A DNA stretch of 64,000 bases, from contig JAFVRR010000012.1 in NCBI GenBank assembly GCA_017504165.1, forward strand, positions 88,885-152,884. Reading direction: 5' to 3'. How positions within the stretch are numbered: the stretch's first letter is position 1; each line of letters starts with the position of its first letter. The notes beneath the pieces are model-generated. The model saw only the letters and a program-made list of their open reading frames with translations, did no database searches and was not told where the DNA came from. The DNA is from Clostridia bacterium (lineage in GTDB: Bacteria > Bacillota > Clostridia > Christensenellales > Borkfalkiaceae). The position numbers and the translations under genes are program-made. Of this stretch, positions 17,355-26,847 are shown one piece after another.

Positions 17355-20300
17355 TTAAGATTCTATATAAGAAATCTCACTTTCGTCTAATATTGATAGT
17401 AATTCGCTCATAAGCCCCCTACAATTTCTAATTTTGAAGTTGAGCCTTAACTTTTTACCACCCTTTATAACGTATACGAATACGTCGCCCGGGTATCCCG
17501 ATAGAATATCGAACAAATCGTCGAAAGTATCTAAATTATCACCCTTAATTACAAGGTAGCATTTCTTTTCTTCAACTACTTCGTAATTTTCTTCTTTATC
17601 TTTAATAGGCGTACATTTATCAATAGAAACACTAACGCCGTGCCCGTCGCGAATTTGAATTCTACCGCTAATTTTAACAACCGCGTCTTCTTCAATTTCG
17701 TTTCTTAACTTTTCGTAAACTTTAGGGAACATTACACATTCTATCACGCCGTACATATCTTCTACGGTAAGCGACGCCATAAATTGCCCCGATTTTGTGG
17801 CAATTTTTTTAATCGCCGTTATAATACCGCCAAATTCTACGTATTCGCCCTCTTTTACGTCGGTATAGGTAATATCTCCGTTTTCGTCTTCTTCCGTACT
17901 TAAAAGTTTCAAAGTGCTAAACTTAAAGTCTTTAAAGTCGTTTTCATAGTCTGATAGTGGGTGACCAGAAACGTATACGCCGATAACGCTCTTTTCGTAC
18001 GAAAGTTTAGTTTTCGTATCGTATTCTTTTAAGTTAGGATATTTTACTTCAATTGTCTTAGGTATATCAAAATCATCCCAAAAAGTGCCTTGAATTCCGT
18101 TGTCTTTGCAAAGTGCTTGCGCTTTATCTAAAACTTCTTCATAAACTGCAATAAGTCTTGACCTAAACACGTTAAAGCAATCGAAAGCGCCCGCGAAAAT
18201 AAGGTTTTCAACAAGCCTTTTATTCGTGTATTTAGCAGTACGCAATGCAAAGTCTTCAAGCGATAAGAACTTGCCGTTCTTTTCACGCTCTGAAATAATT
18301 TCGTCAATAACCGCTATACCTACACCCTTAACTGCCGCTAAGCCAAACCTAATTTTACCGTCTTTAACCGAAAAGCCCGTTTTACTTTCGTTAATATCTG
18401 GTGGAAGTACGGGAATTTTTTCTTCTTTTGCGTAAGAAACGTAGTTGGTTATTTCTTCAATTTTAGTTATACGGTTATTGAGTACCGCAGTTAAAAATTC
18501 AGGTCTATAATAAGTTTTTAAGTATGCCGTTTGATAGGTTACAAGAGAATATGCCGCCGCGTGCGATTTATTAAAGGCGTATTTAGCAAAGTCTTTCATT
18601 TCATTCCAAACCGCCCTTGCAACGTCTTCAGGTACACCCCTTTTAACGCAACCGTCAATACCTTTTATAACTTTGCCGTTTTGGTCCACGCTTTCAGGTT
18701 TACCGAAGATAAAGGTCTTTTCTTCCTTTATCATTTCTTCAACCTTCTTTTTACCCATCATACGCCTTACCATATCCGCTTGACCAAGGGTATAACCCGC
18801 CAAATCTTGAACTATTCTCATAACTTGTTCTTGGTAAACGATACAGCCGTAAGTTTGCTTTAAAATAGGCTCTAAAAGTGGGTGAGCAAAGGTAACTTTT
18901 TCAGGGTTGTGCTTATTTTCTATAAACCTAGGAATAGAATCCATAGGACCAGGACGATAAAGCGACACCGCTGCCACGATATCTTCTAAACAGTTTGGTT
19001 TTAACTTAGATAAGAAGTCTTTAAAACCACTTGATTCTATTTGGAAAATAGCGGTAGTGTTACCGGAAGAAATAAGGTCGTAAACCCCTTTATCGTCGTA
19101 GCCGTTTCTATCAAAAACGACGTCGACGCCATGGTTTTCTTTAACGTATTCGATACAAAGTTTAATATCGGATAAGTTTCGTAAACCTAAAAAGTCCATT
19201 TTTAAAAAGCCAAGGTGCTCAAGTTCCGTGCCCACGTATTGCGAAGTGATATCGTCGCCGTTTCTAGAAAGTGGCATATGCCTATCAAGGATATCCGCGC
19301 CGATAATTACACCGCACGCGTGCGTACTTGCTTGACGTGGCATATCTTCAAGTTTCATAGCAATATCGACAACACGCCTAATATCGCTACTTTCCGCGTA
19401 TAATTCTACAAGTTCAGGAACGGAAAAGTCCGTTTTCCCGTCTTTAATTTCCTTTTCATTCGGTTCGTAAAAGCCGAATACTTTTTCTAATATGTTTGGC
19501 CTACCAATATCGACAGTAACCCCTTTTTTAACGACTTTATTAGGGATTGATTTGGTAATTTTATCACATTCCGAGTATGGAATATCAAGCGCCCTACCAA
19601 CGTCTTTTATGGCGTTTTTAGCCGCCATAGTACCAAAGGTAATAATTTTAGCAACGCTATCTTCGCCGTATTTTTGGCGTACGTACTCTATAACTTCGGG
19701 TCTACGCGAATCTTCAAAGTCAATATCAAAGTCGGGCGCGGAAACACGCTCTGAATTTAAAAATCTTTCAAAGTAAAGGTCGTATTTAAGTGGGTCAATA
19801 TCCGTAATATTGATAAGATACGCAACGATAGAGCCCGCGCCACTACCACGGCCAGGGCCTACCGAAATACCCATTTTTCTCGCAGCGTTAATATAGTCCC
19901 AAACGATTAAATAGTATTCGATAAAGCCTTGCTTTTCAATAACTGAAAGTTCCATTTCAATACGGTCACGAATTTCTTTAGTTTCTTCGCCGTATTTAAG
20001 TTTAATACCTTCGTTAATTAAATCCCTAATATATTCAATAGGCGTTTGCCCCGTTTCGGGAATATAATGCGGGAACATATAATTGCCGTAAACGAACTCA
20101 AAATTACATTTTTCGGCAATTTCAAGAGTATTTTTTAACGCATCTAAATCATCGGGGAAGGCTTTTGCCATTTCGTCGTACGATTTTAAGTAAAACTCAT
20201 CGCACGGCATTTTCATACGATTAAGGTCGGTTACCTTTTTACCCGTTTGCACGCACATTAAAACGTCGTGTGGTTCGGCATCGTCTTTATTTACGTAGTG

Positions 20301-20933
20301 TACGTCGTTAGTAGCAACTAGTTTAACTTTGTATTTTTTAGCGTAAACTTTAAGTTGCGCGTTGACGTATTCTTGCTCTTCAAGACCGTGGTTTTGTATT
20401 TCAAAATAAAAATCTTCTTTAAAAGTATCGATAAAAAACTCGATTAACTCTTCCGCCTTTTTAAAGTCGTGGCGAAGAATTGCTTGCGGAATATCGCCAC
20501 CGATACAAGCGGATAAACAAACCAACCCCTCGCTATGCTCTTTTACCGTTTTAAGGTCTACCCTTGGTTTGTAATAAAAACCGTCACGAAAGGCAATAGC
20601 GTTAAGTAAACACAAGTTTTTATAGCCCGTTTCATCTTTAGCAAGAAGAACTAAATGTCGTCTATCGTTATAGCCGTCAACGTCGTCAGTTTTAATTTTA
20701 CCTTTTACCCTTAAATCGTCGCAAACGTAAAATTCCGTACCGAAAATAGGCTTAATACCCACCTTTTTACAAGTATCGAAAAACTGTACCGCGCCGTACA
20801 TATTGCCGTGGTCAGTCATAGCGATTGCAGGCATATTTAAACTTTTAGCCTTTTTAACAACGCTTGATATTTTAGCCATACCGTCAAGTATTGAATATTC
20901 GGTATGCAAATGTAAATGAACAAATTCTTCCAT
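17355..20933 (-). CDS. dnaE: DNA polymerase III alpha subunit (DnaE type)
   Basis: 1192 residues. The PHP domain begins at once (HLHTEYSILDGMAKISSVV, later MTDHGNMYG). The polymerase catalytic aspartates are in SAPDFDIDFED. The finger region has GPGRGSGAGSIVAYL and YQEQVMRIV, followed by a helix-hairpin-helix segment and an OB fold near 1000-1080 (VEFGGIITAIKKI). DnaE in Firmicutes typically extends primers and works with PolC, which is not in this window. It follows hemW by 9 bases, in the lepA-hemW-dnaE run. AAAAGG precedes the ATG. Confidence 0.96.
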   Translation of the reverse strand: MEEFVHLHLHTEYSILDGMAKISSVVKKAKSLNMPAIAMTDHGNMYGAVQFFDTCKKVGIKPIFGTEFYVCDDLRVKGKIKTDDVDGYNDRRHLVLLAKDETGYKNLCLLNAIAFRDGFYYKPRVDLKTVKEHSEGLVCLSACIGGDIPQAILRHDFKKAEELIEFFIDTFKEDFYFEIQNHGLEEQEYVNAQLKVYAKKYKVKLVATNDVHYVNKDDAEPHDVLMCVQTGKKVTDLNRMKMPCDEFYLKSYDEMAKAFPDDLDALKNTLEIAEKCNFEFVYGNYMFPHYIPETGQTPIEYIRDLINEGIKLKYGEETKEIRDRIEMELSVIEKQGFIEYYLIVWDYINAARKMGISVGPGRGSGAGSIVAYLINITDIDPLKYDLYFERFLNSERVSAPDFDIDFEDSRRPEVIEYVRQKYGEDSVAKIITFGTMAAKNAIKDVGRALDIPYSECDKITKSIPNKVVKKGVTVDIGRPNILEKVFGFYEPNEKEIKDGKTDFSVPELVELYAESSDIRRVVDIAMKLEDMPRQASTHACGVIIGADILDRHMPLSRNGDDITSQYVGTELEHLGFLKMDFLGLRNLSDIKLCIEYVKENHGVDVVFDRNGYDDKGVYDLISSGNTTAIFQIESSGFKDFLSKLKPNCLEDIVAAVSLYRPGPMDSIPRFIENKHNPEKVTFAHPLLEPILKQTYGCIVYQEQVMRIVQDLAGYTLGQADMVRRMMGKKKVEEMIKEEKTFIFGKPESVDQNGKVIKGIDGCVKRGVPEDVARAVWNEMKDFAKYAFNKSHAAAYSLVTYQTAYLKTYYRPEFLTAVLNNRITKIEEITNYVSYAKEEKIPVLPPDINESKTGFSVKDGKIRFGLAAVKGVGIAVIDEIISEREKNGKFLSLEDFALRTAKYTNKRLVENLIFAGAFDCFNVFRSRLIAVYEEVLDKAQALCKDNGIQGTFWDDFDIPKTIEVKYPNLKEYDTKTKLSYEKSVIGVYVSGHPLSDYENDFKDFKFSTLKLLSTEEDENGDITYTDVKEGEYVEFGGIITAIKKIATKSGQFMASLTVEDMYGVIECVMFPKVYEKLRNEIEEDAVVKISGRIQIRDGHGVSVSIDKCTPIKDKEENYEVVEEKKCYLVIKGDNLDTFDDLFDILSGYPGDVFVYVIKGGKKLRLNFKIRNCRGLMSELLSILDESEISYIES

Positions 20934-20942
20934 AAAAACCTT

Positions 20943-22058
20943 TTAAAAATCTATAAAATCTACAAGGATTGTATTTTGAACGTAAAGATACTCGTCTTTA
21001 ATCTTAACGCCTTTATCATCTATTTCTAAATAAGATAAATTATTTTTAATCGCGCTTTCAAAATCCTTTTTAAAATCGCTGTTAAAAATTTTTTTATACT
21101 CGCTAAACTCAATGCCGAATTTAGTCCTTAAATTAAGCATTGCGTATTCCCCTTTAGCGTCCTTTTCTTCAACTTCTTCCGAAAACACTTCGGCGGTAAA
21201 ACCAGAGAGTATTGCTTTGACGTAATCGTCGATACTTTCGGTGTTTGTAAACCTACGGTTATTAATAAACGACGACGCGCCTATGCCTACGCCTAGGTAT
21301 TCACCGCGTTTCCAATAATTCAAGTTATGGCGTGAATAATACCCCTCTTTACAAAAGTTAGATACTTCGTATCTATCAAAGCCGTATTCTTTTAATAATT
21401 TAACGGTATCGTCGTAAATATCGGCAACTTCATCTTCAGAAAGCAGTTCTCCGTTTAAATATTTAGTAAACATCGGCGTGCCTTCTTCCGCCTTTAACGC
21501 GTAGCAAGAAATATGTTTAACGTTACTAAATTTAACTACTTCTTTAATGGTTTTTTCAACGTCTTCATACTCTTCATTAGGAAGACCTAGCATAACGTCA
21601 ACCGAAGTATTGTAATCTTTAAGCAATTCCATTGCCTTTTTAAAGTCGTTAAAGTTATGTATTCTATTAACCACCCTTAAAGTTTCGTCGTTTGCCGATT
21701 GTAACCCTACGCTAAACCTGTTAATCCCTGCATTTTTATATACTTTAAGTTTGTTTTCGTCAATAGTCCCAGGATTAACTTCTAAAGTAATTTCGGCATT
21801 TTTATCAACGTCAAAAATAGTATAAATGAGTTTTAAAGCGCCGTAGATATACTTAGGCTCTACAAAACTTGGCGTACCGCCACCAAAGTATACGGTATTT
21901 ATTTTTTTACCTTTTAGTAGATGCGCCTTTCCTTTAATTTCTTTATAAAGGCAAGCAAAATACACTTCCGCTTTACCTATTTCTTTAGGAAAAGAGGCAA
22001 AATCACAATAGGTACATTTACTTTTACAAAATGGTATATGAATATAAATTCCCGCCAT
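20943..22058 (-). CDS. hemW: HemW-like radical SAM heme chaperone
   Basis: 371 residues from the chosen start. The radical SAM cluster motif is near the N terminus, HIPFCKSKCTYCDF (CxxxCxxC), followed by YFGGGTPSF. HemW resembles coproporphyrinogen III dehydrogenase HemN but is known to carry heme rather than oxidise the porphyrin, and many such genes are misnamed. The longest ORF begins nine codons earlier, but AAGGAG lies directly before the ATG reading MAGIYIHIP, so I use 22058. lepA-hemW adjacency is common in Firmicutes. Confidence 0.9.
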   Translation of the reverse strand: MAGIYIHIPFCKSKCTYCDFASFPKEIGKAEVYFACLYKEIKGKAHLLKGKKINTVYFGGGTPSFVEPKYIYGALKLIYTIFDVDKNAEITLEVNPGTIDENKLKVYKNAGINRFSVGLQSANDETLRVVNRIHNFNDFKKAMELLKDYNTSVDVMLGLPNEEYEDVEKTIKEVVKFSNVKHISCYALKAEEGTPMFTKYLNGELLSEDEVADIYDDTVKLLKEYGFDRYEVSNFCKEGYYSRHNLNYWKRGEYLGVGIGASSFINNRRFTNTESIDDYVKAILSGFTAEVFSEEVEEKDAKGEYAMLNLRTKFGIEFSEYKKIFNSDFKKDFESAIKNNLSYLEIDDKGVKIKDEYLYVQNTILVDFIDF

Positions 22059-22093
22059 AAAACTCCTTACTAGGCTATAACGCATAGCCTATT

Positions 22094-23908
22094 TTAATTA
22101 TCGCTGTCAATCTTAAGAATAGAAGTGAACGCCTCGGACGGAATTTCTACCGTACCAAGTTTTCTCATCTTCTTCTTACCTTCTTTTTGTTTTTCTAAAA
22201 GTTTCTTCTTTCTAGTTATATCACCGCCGTAGCATTTTGCTAAAACGTCTTTCCTAAGCGCTTTAACAGTTTCCCTAGCGATGATTTTACCACCTACCGC
22301 CGCTTGAATAGGAATTTCAAACATTTGGCGTGGAATAACTTCTTTAAGCCTTTCCGCCATAGCCCTACCCCTTGCGTACGCCTTGTCTTTATGAACTATT
22401 ACGGATAACGCGTCGCAAATATCGCCGTTGAGCATAATGTCAAGTTTAACAAGGTCAGACTTTTTATATGATGAAAGTTCATAGTCAAATGACGCATAAC
22501 CCCTAGTTCTAGACTTTAAACCGTCAAAGAAATCGAAAACGACTTCGTTAAGTGGCAGGTAATAGTCAAGTTTAACGCGCCTATCATCGATATATACCAT
22601 ATTTTCAAAGGTACATCTTTTTTCTTGGCACAATTCCATAATAGCGCCGACGTATTCTGGCGGAGAATAGATATTCGCCTTAATAACAGGCTCTTCAAAA
22701 TAATCTATTTCTACAACGGGTGGAAGTTTAGTTGGATTTTCAATAGTTAAAACCGTACCGTCAGTTTTATGAACGATATACGATACCGACGGAGCGGTAG
22801 TTATAATATCAAGACCAAATTCCCTTTCAAGCCTTTCTTCGATAATTTCCATATGAAGAAGACCTAAAAAGCCACACCTAAAGCCAAAACCTAAAGCGGT
22901 AGAGTTATCAGGCTCAAAAGTCAAAGCGGCGTCGTTGAGTTTGAGTTTTAAAAGCGCCTCTTTAAGATCGTTAAACTTAGATCCGTCAAGCGGATAAATA
23001 CCGCTAAACACTACGGGGAGCGCCTTTTTATAGCCGGGCAACGGCTCGCTTGCAGGGTTGTCTACGTCGTATACGGTATCGCCTACTTCTATATCGGAAA
23101 TAGACTTGATTGATGCGGCAATATACCCAACTTCGCCAGACGTTAAAGTGTCTTTTGCGCGAAGATCGGGGTCAAACGTACCAACTTCTACAACGTCAAA
23201 GGTCTTGTCCGACATAAAGGTTTTAATTTTAGTGCCCGCTTTTACAGTTCCTTCTACAATTCTAACGAAGAGTATTACCCCTTTAAAGTTATCGTAATAA
23301 CTATCGAATATAAGCGCTTTAAGCGGAGCGTCGTCATCGCCCATAGGCGCAGGAATCTCTTCTACTATTTTTTCTAAAACGTCTTCAATATTAAGACCAA
23401 CTTTAGCGGAAATTTTAGGGGCGTTAGTCCCGTCAAGCCCAATGACGTCTTCAATCTCTTTAGCAACGGCGTCAGGGTCGGCGGAAGGAAGGTCGATTTT
23501 ATTGATAACGGGCATAATCTCAAGGTCGTTATCAAGCGCCAAATACACGTTGGCAAGCGTTTGCGCTTGTATGCCTTGCGATGCGTCAACTATTAAAATT
23601 GCGCCCTCGCACGCCTTTAAACTACGCGAAACTTCGTAAGTAAAGTCAACGTGACCGGGGGTGTCGATTAAGTTAAAAATATAATCTTTGCCGTCTTTTG
23701 CTTTATAAGACATTCTAACGGGCGTAAGTTTAATGGTTATACCCCTTTCACGCTCTAAATCCATAGAATCAAGTAGTTGGTTTTCCATATCCCTTTCGGC
23801 AACTTGCCCCGTCTTTTCAATAATTCTATCCGCAAGCGTAGATTTGCCGTGGTCAATGTGCGCAATTATACAAAAGTTTCTTATATTTTCTTTTTTAGTT
23901 ACTGCCAT
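22094..23908 (-). CDS. lepA: Elongation factor 4 (back-translocating GTPase)
   Basis: 604 residues, the usual LepA length. GTPase motifs: G1 [10 protein letters not shown]3 DTPGHVDF, G4 NKID. The C-terminal LepA-specific domain ends in [20 protein letters not shown] and [10 protein letters not shown]4 binds the ribosome and promotes back-translocation or assembly under stress. First gene of lepA-hemW-dnaE. AAGGGAATT precedes the ATG; a 7+2+7 palindrome lies at 23944-23959 in the upstream region. Confidence 0.97.
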   Translation of the reverse strand: MAVTKKENIRNFCIIAHIDHGKSTLADRIIEKTGQVAERDMENQLLDSMDLERERGITIKLTPVRMSYKAKDGKDYIFNLIDTPGHVDFTYEVSRSLKACEGAILIVDASQGIQAQTLANVYLALDNDLEIMPVINKIDLPSADPDAVAKEIEDVIGLDGTNAPKISAKVGLNIEDVLEKIVEEIPAPMGDDDAPLKALIFDSYYDNFKGVILFVRIVEGTVKAGTKIKTFMSDKTFDVVEVGTFDPDLRAKDTLTSGEVGYIAASIKSISDIEVGDTVYDVDNPASEPLPGYKKALPVVFSGIYPLDGSKFNDLKEALLKLKLNDAALTFEPDNSTALGFGFRCGFLGLLHMEIIEERLEREFGLDIITTAPSVSYIVHKTDGTVLTIENPTKLPPVVEIDYFEEPVIKANIYSPPEYVGAIMELCQEKRCTFENMVYIDDRRVKLDYYLPLNEVVFDFFDGLKSRTRGYASFDYELSSYKKSDLVKLDIMLNGDICDALSVIVHKDKAYARGRAMAERLKEVIPRQMFEIPIQAAVGGKIIARETVKALRKDVLAKCYGGDITRKKKLLEKQKEGKKKMRKLGTVEIPSEAFTSILKIDSDN

Positions 23909-24114
23909 AAATTCCCTTGCCTATTTTTTATACCAAATAATACGTACTAATTTTAGTACCCATTCATTATTTAAAAAATTTTTAAAACTATTTTTATAAA
24001 ATTTAATTATACCTAACACTACGCCAGTATAATAATTAAGTATATTATATATTAAAAACTAAAATATATCAAGTACTTGCGATTAATTTAAATAAATGAT
24101 ATACTATTATTATT
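23909..24114. other. Divergent regulatory region between lepA and GDPD gene
   Basis: 206 bases, very AT-rich. It holds a palindrome GTACTAA-TT-TTAGTAC (23944-23959) on the lepA side and the GDPD promoter (24077-24105). No further gene is visible. Confidence 0.5.
24077..24105 (+). promoter_or_regulatory. Promoter giving a near-leaderless GDPD mRNA
   Basis: TTGCGA (24077-24082), 17 bases, TATACT (24100-24105). Only nine bases separate the -10 from ATG 24115, and no Shine-Dalgarno sequence is present. Confidence 0.65.
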
Positions 24115-24849
24115 ATGAAAAAATTTAGCGAATGGATTTACAATACACCTATTGCCCACCGCGGGCTTCATAACGAGTTTTTTCCCGAAAACACTGAAGG
24201 CGCTTTTTTAAACGCTATCTCTCACGGCTACGCCATTGAAACGGACGTTCAAATGACAAAAGACGGTGTTTTGGTTATCCACCACGACGACGATTTGAAA
24301 AGAAGTTTAAATATAGAAAAAAATATAAGAGATTTAAATTATTGCGAATTTAAAGACCTTTGCCCCTTCAACGGCGAATACAAATTCCAAACCTTTAAAG
24401 AATTTTTAACTATGGTTGACGGGCAAGTGCCTATTATGCTTGAAATTAAAAATCAAAAAAATAGTGGCATTGAAGAAAAAATATTAAAAGACCTTGAAGA
24501 TTATAAAGGCGAAATAGCAATGCAAAGTTTTAATCCGCTTATCATAAAAACTATTTCTAAACTTACCGATAAATACCCTTTAGGCTTACTTTGTACTTTA
24601 GAAAAAAATTTAACGAATTCTAAATTTGTAGACTATTTACTTCACCATATTACCTTTAGGTTTTTTATTAAGTTGGAGTTTTTATCAATAAGGGTTAACG
24701 ACCTTGAAAAACACCGCAAACGCTCAAAACGGCATAGGGTTATCACTTGGACGATAAACAGCGAAGAAAAACTTAAAATTGCCGAAAAATACGCAGAAAA
24801 TATTATTTTTGAAACCCCTTTACAAGACCTTAAAAACTTTGAAAAATAA
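24115..24849 (+). CDS. Glycerophosphodiester phosphodiesterase
   Basis: 244 residues. It cleaves glycerophosphodiesters to glycerol-3-phosphate and an alcohol. Motifs: HRGLHNEFFPENTEGAF (catalytic His-Arg and Glu-Asn), the metal-binding ETDVQMTKDGVLVIHHDDDL and a later MLEIK. There is no signal peptide, so it acts in the cytoplasm. The catalytic HRG begins at residue 16, so no later start is possible, yet there is no ribosome-binding site and the promoter ends nine bases upstream; the message is probably leaderless. A terminator follows directly. Confidence 0.9.
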   Translation: MKKFSEWIYNTPIAHRGLHNEFFPENTEGAFLNAISHGYAIETDVQMTKDGVLVIHHDDDLKRSLNIEKNIRDLNYCEFKDLCPFNGEYKFQTFKEFLTMVDGQVPIMLEIKNQKNSGIEEKILKDLEDYKGEIAMQSFNPLIIKTISKLTDKYPLGLLCTLEKNLTNSKFVDYLLHHITFRFFIKLEFLSIRVNDLEKHRKRSKRHRVITWTINSEEKLKIAEKYAENIIFETPLQDLKNFEK

Positions 24850-24874
24850 TATAAAAAACATAACCTTTTAACGT

Positions 24875-24904
24875 AAAAAAGTTACCGAAAATTCGGTAAC
24901 TTTT
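24875..24904 (+). terminator. Terminator of GDPD gene
   Basis: AAAAGTTACCGAA / TTCGGTAACTTTT hairpin followed by CTTTT. Confidence 0.88.
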
Positions 24905-24971
24905 CTTTTGTTTTTTAACGTGATTAATTAATGTGTTTTTTTAATAACAAAACACAAAAGGTTTTTATTTA

Positions 24972-25535
24972 TTAATTATTATCCTCTATTTTTATGTGTG
25001 GCAAATAAACGTTTAACAATTCTTCTAATCCTGGTCGATTTTCAATGAAAAGAAAATCATGATTTTTAAAATATTCATTCCATTTAGGTGCTTGTTCAAT
25101 TTCTTTTTCAGTACAACATATTGCTATAGCATTTAATGAGTGATAATATGCCACTGGCCTACCACCCCCACCTGGGACTGGAACACCTAATGAAACTTTT
25201 TTTATTTTTTTTATTTGTTTATTATCTATTATATACAGCAACTTGGAAGCACTTGACAATACTTGCATCTCATTTTCACTAATTAAAACTTTTTTAAGAA
25301 GTTTTTTTCGCATAGAAATCGTTAGAAGTATTCCTATCAAAGAAAAATAAAGAAAAAGTATTAATCCTAAGATAAACATATCAAGCTTATCAAGTTTATC
25401 ATTATAAATACCAAGTAATAATATAATTGGAAATAGAATCACAAAGTTTGCCGTAAATAATATTAAACCCGAATATTTAGCCATATTGCGCATTTCTTTA
25501 TCTATAAAAATATCTAATTTTATGCCCGATTTCAT
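24972..25535 (-). CDS. Membrane protein with PH-like C-terminal domain, unknown
   Basis: 187 residues. Two hydrophobic segments near residues 20-45 and 52-73, then a cytoplasmic beta-rich stretch (LISENEMQVLSSASKLLYI, NKQIKKIKKVSLG) that looks like the PH-type fold of YcxB-like proteins. A Gly-Pro-rich loop (PVPGGGGRP) follows. No known family is certain. Codon and base use is more AT-rich than in the neighbouring housekeeping genes. It has the same plan as the next gene and as the putative Rhs immunity protein at 59352. AAAGGAC precedes the ATG. Confidence 0.6.
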   Translation of the reverse strand: MKSGIKLDIFIDKEMRNMAKYSGLILFTANFVILFPIILLLGIYNDKLDKLDMFILGLILFLYFSLIGILLTISMRKKLLKKVLISENEMQVLSSASKLLYIIDNKQIKKIKKVSLGVPVPGGGGRPVAYYHSLNAIAICCTEKEIEQAPKWNEYFKNHDFLFIENRPGLEELLNVYLPHIKIEDNN

Positions 25536-25600
25536 ATCTAGTCCTTTTATAATCCCTTACAGTATAGTAAATATAAAACGCTTACGTTTAATTTAATAAT

Positions 25601-26077
25601 TTACTTTTGTATCCTTATTTTTTTATCTTCTGGAACAAACTCTTTTATCTTTTCTAACTTATTATCATCAACAGCAATATAAATCGTTTGCGGATGCAAT
25701 CGACAATAATCAATTCGGTGTTTCTTTAAATCTTTTTTCGAGAAAAATAGCCATGACGTACCAAACGCCGTTTCTATTATTTTAATATCTTGAACATCTT
25801 TCCATAAGTATTTTTTTAGCAAAATACCACACCAATGCTTTTTTATTCCAATATCACTAAAAGTAATCTTTGGACTATACGCAATGAATACCCATAAAAA
25901 CAACACACTTGGTGGAATAATAGGAAATAGCAATAACGAAAATGATACCTTTTCAAGTTCTTCTTCTCCATTTACTAGATAAATAAGAAATATTGAACCA
26001 ATACTAAGAAGTAGAAGAAATAAACATACTAACACTACAGGTAAACAAACATAATACTTTACTATTTTACTTTTCAT
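25601..26077 (-). CDS. Membrane protein with PH-like C-terminal domain, unknown
   Basis: 158 residues from the chosen start. Two hydrophobic segments (about 9-32 and 45-67), then a PH-like stretch (ITFSDIGIKKHWCGILLKKY, LWKDVQDIKIIETAFG, WLFFSKKD). I use the ATG reading MKSKIVKYY because TAGGTG lies just upstream; the longer ORF start has no such site. It sits 65 bases upstream of the similar gene at 24972, and both may be a duplicated or co-transferred pair. Function unknown; orphan immunity protein is one possibility. Confidence 0.6.
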   Translation of the reverse strand: MKSKIVKYYVCLPVVLVCLFLLLLSIGSIFLIYLVNGEEELEKVSFSLLLFPIIPPSVLFLWVFIAYSPKITFSDIGIKKHWCGILLKKYLWKDVQDIKIIETAFGTSWLFFSKKDLKKHRIDYCRLHPQTIYIAVDDNKLEKIKEFVPEDKKIRIQK

Positions 26078-26259
26078 TTTACACCTATCACCCTTAATGC
26101 GTATTTTTATTAATTTTATATTACCATACCTAGAATACCAAATCAACACTTTTTGCGATTTTATCTAAGTAAATAAAGTCGAATCGTATTAAACGGTTAT
26201 CCTATTTTAAATATAAATAACCGCCCTTAATTACGCAATGTAAAAAGGACGATTATTAT

Positions 26260-26838
26260 TTATTCTAATTCATCAAGAGTTAATTCGTATTTAGGAAGTA
26301 CGTTTTTAATAAAGTATTTCACTTCTTCCCTATCGCAATTTTGTAGGTCTTTAAAAATCGTTTCTTTTGCCTTTACAAATTCAGAATTTCCCCATTTAAC
26401 TTCTTCTACGCATTTGATATAAGCGGAAATTTTATCGGCGCATTTCATAATTTTATATTCTTCGCTATCTTCATCGGGGAGTACGTATTTTTCGTATTCT
26501 GCCCTAATTTCTAACGGCAAAGTATCTAAAAGTTTATTTGAGGCACCCTTTTCAATATCTTTATAAGCAATGTTAATTTCCTTATTAAAGTATTTTATTG
26601 GCGTAGGTAAATCACCTGTTATAACTTCGCTTGTTTCGTGATATTGAGAGTATAAAACAACCTTTAAAATATCCACGTTACCGTTATAATACACGTTTTT
26701 AATGGTAGCCAAAGCGTGAGCAACCACCGAAACTTGTTCGGTATGCTCCATTATATTTTCTTCAACGTTAGAGCGCATTAAAGACCAACGTTTTATATGC
26801 TTCATTCTATTTAAATATGCAAAAAAGTCGTAATTCAT
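26260..26838 (-). CDS. yfbR: YfbR-like 5'-deoxynucleotidase (HD-type)
   Basis: 192 residues. Very like E. coli YfbR: RWSLMRSNVEENIMEHTEQV, VVAHALATI, and ITGDLPTPIKYFN. YfbR removes the 5'-phosphate from deoxynucleoside monophosphates. In E. coli the metal-binding HD pair is His68-Asp69; here it is His68-Glu69 (YHETSEV), a conservative change that may alter metal use. The later metal Asp (KCADKISAYIK) is kept. It is last in the 29528-28194-28179-26838 run (gap of 9 bases from the M20 gene). AAAGGAA precedes the ATG. Confidence 0.85.
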   Translation of the reverse strand: MNYDFFAYLNRMKHIKRWSLMRSNVEENIMEHTEQVSVVAHALATIKNVYYNGNVDILKVVLYSQYHETSEVITGDLPTPIKYFNKEINIAYKDIEKGASNKLLDTLPLEIRAEYEKYVLPDEDSEEYKIMKCADKISAYIKCVEEVKWGNSEFVKAKETIFKDLQNCDREEVKYFIKNVLPKYELTLDELE

Positions 26839-26847
26839 AAATTCCTT

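Noticed and set aside
24972..26149. Prophage fragment
   Set aside because: No integrase, phage structural gene or attachment repeat is visible; only two small membrane proteins.
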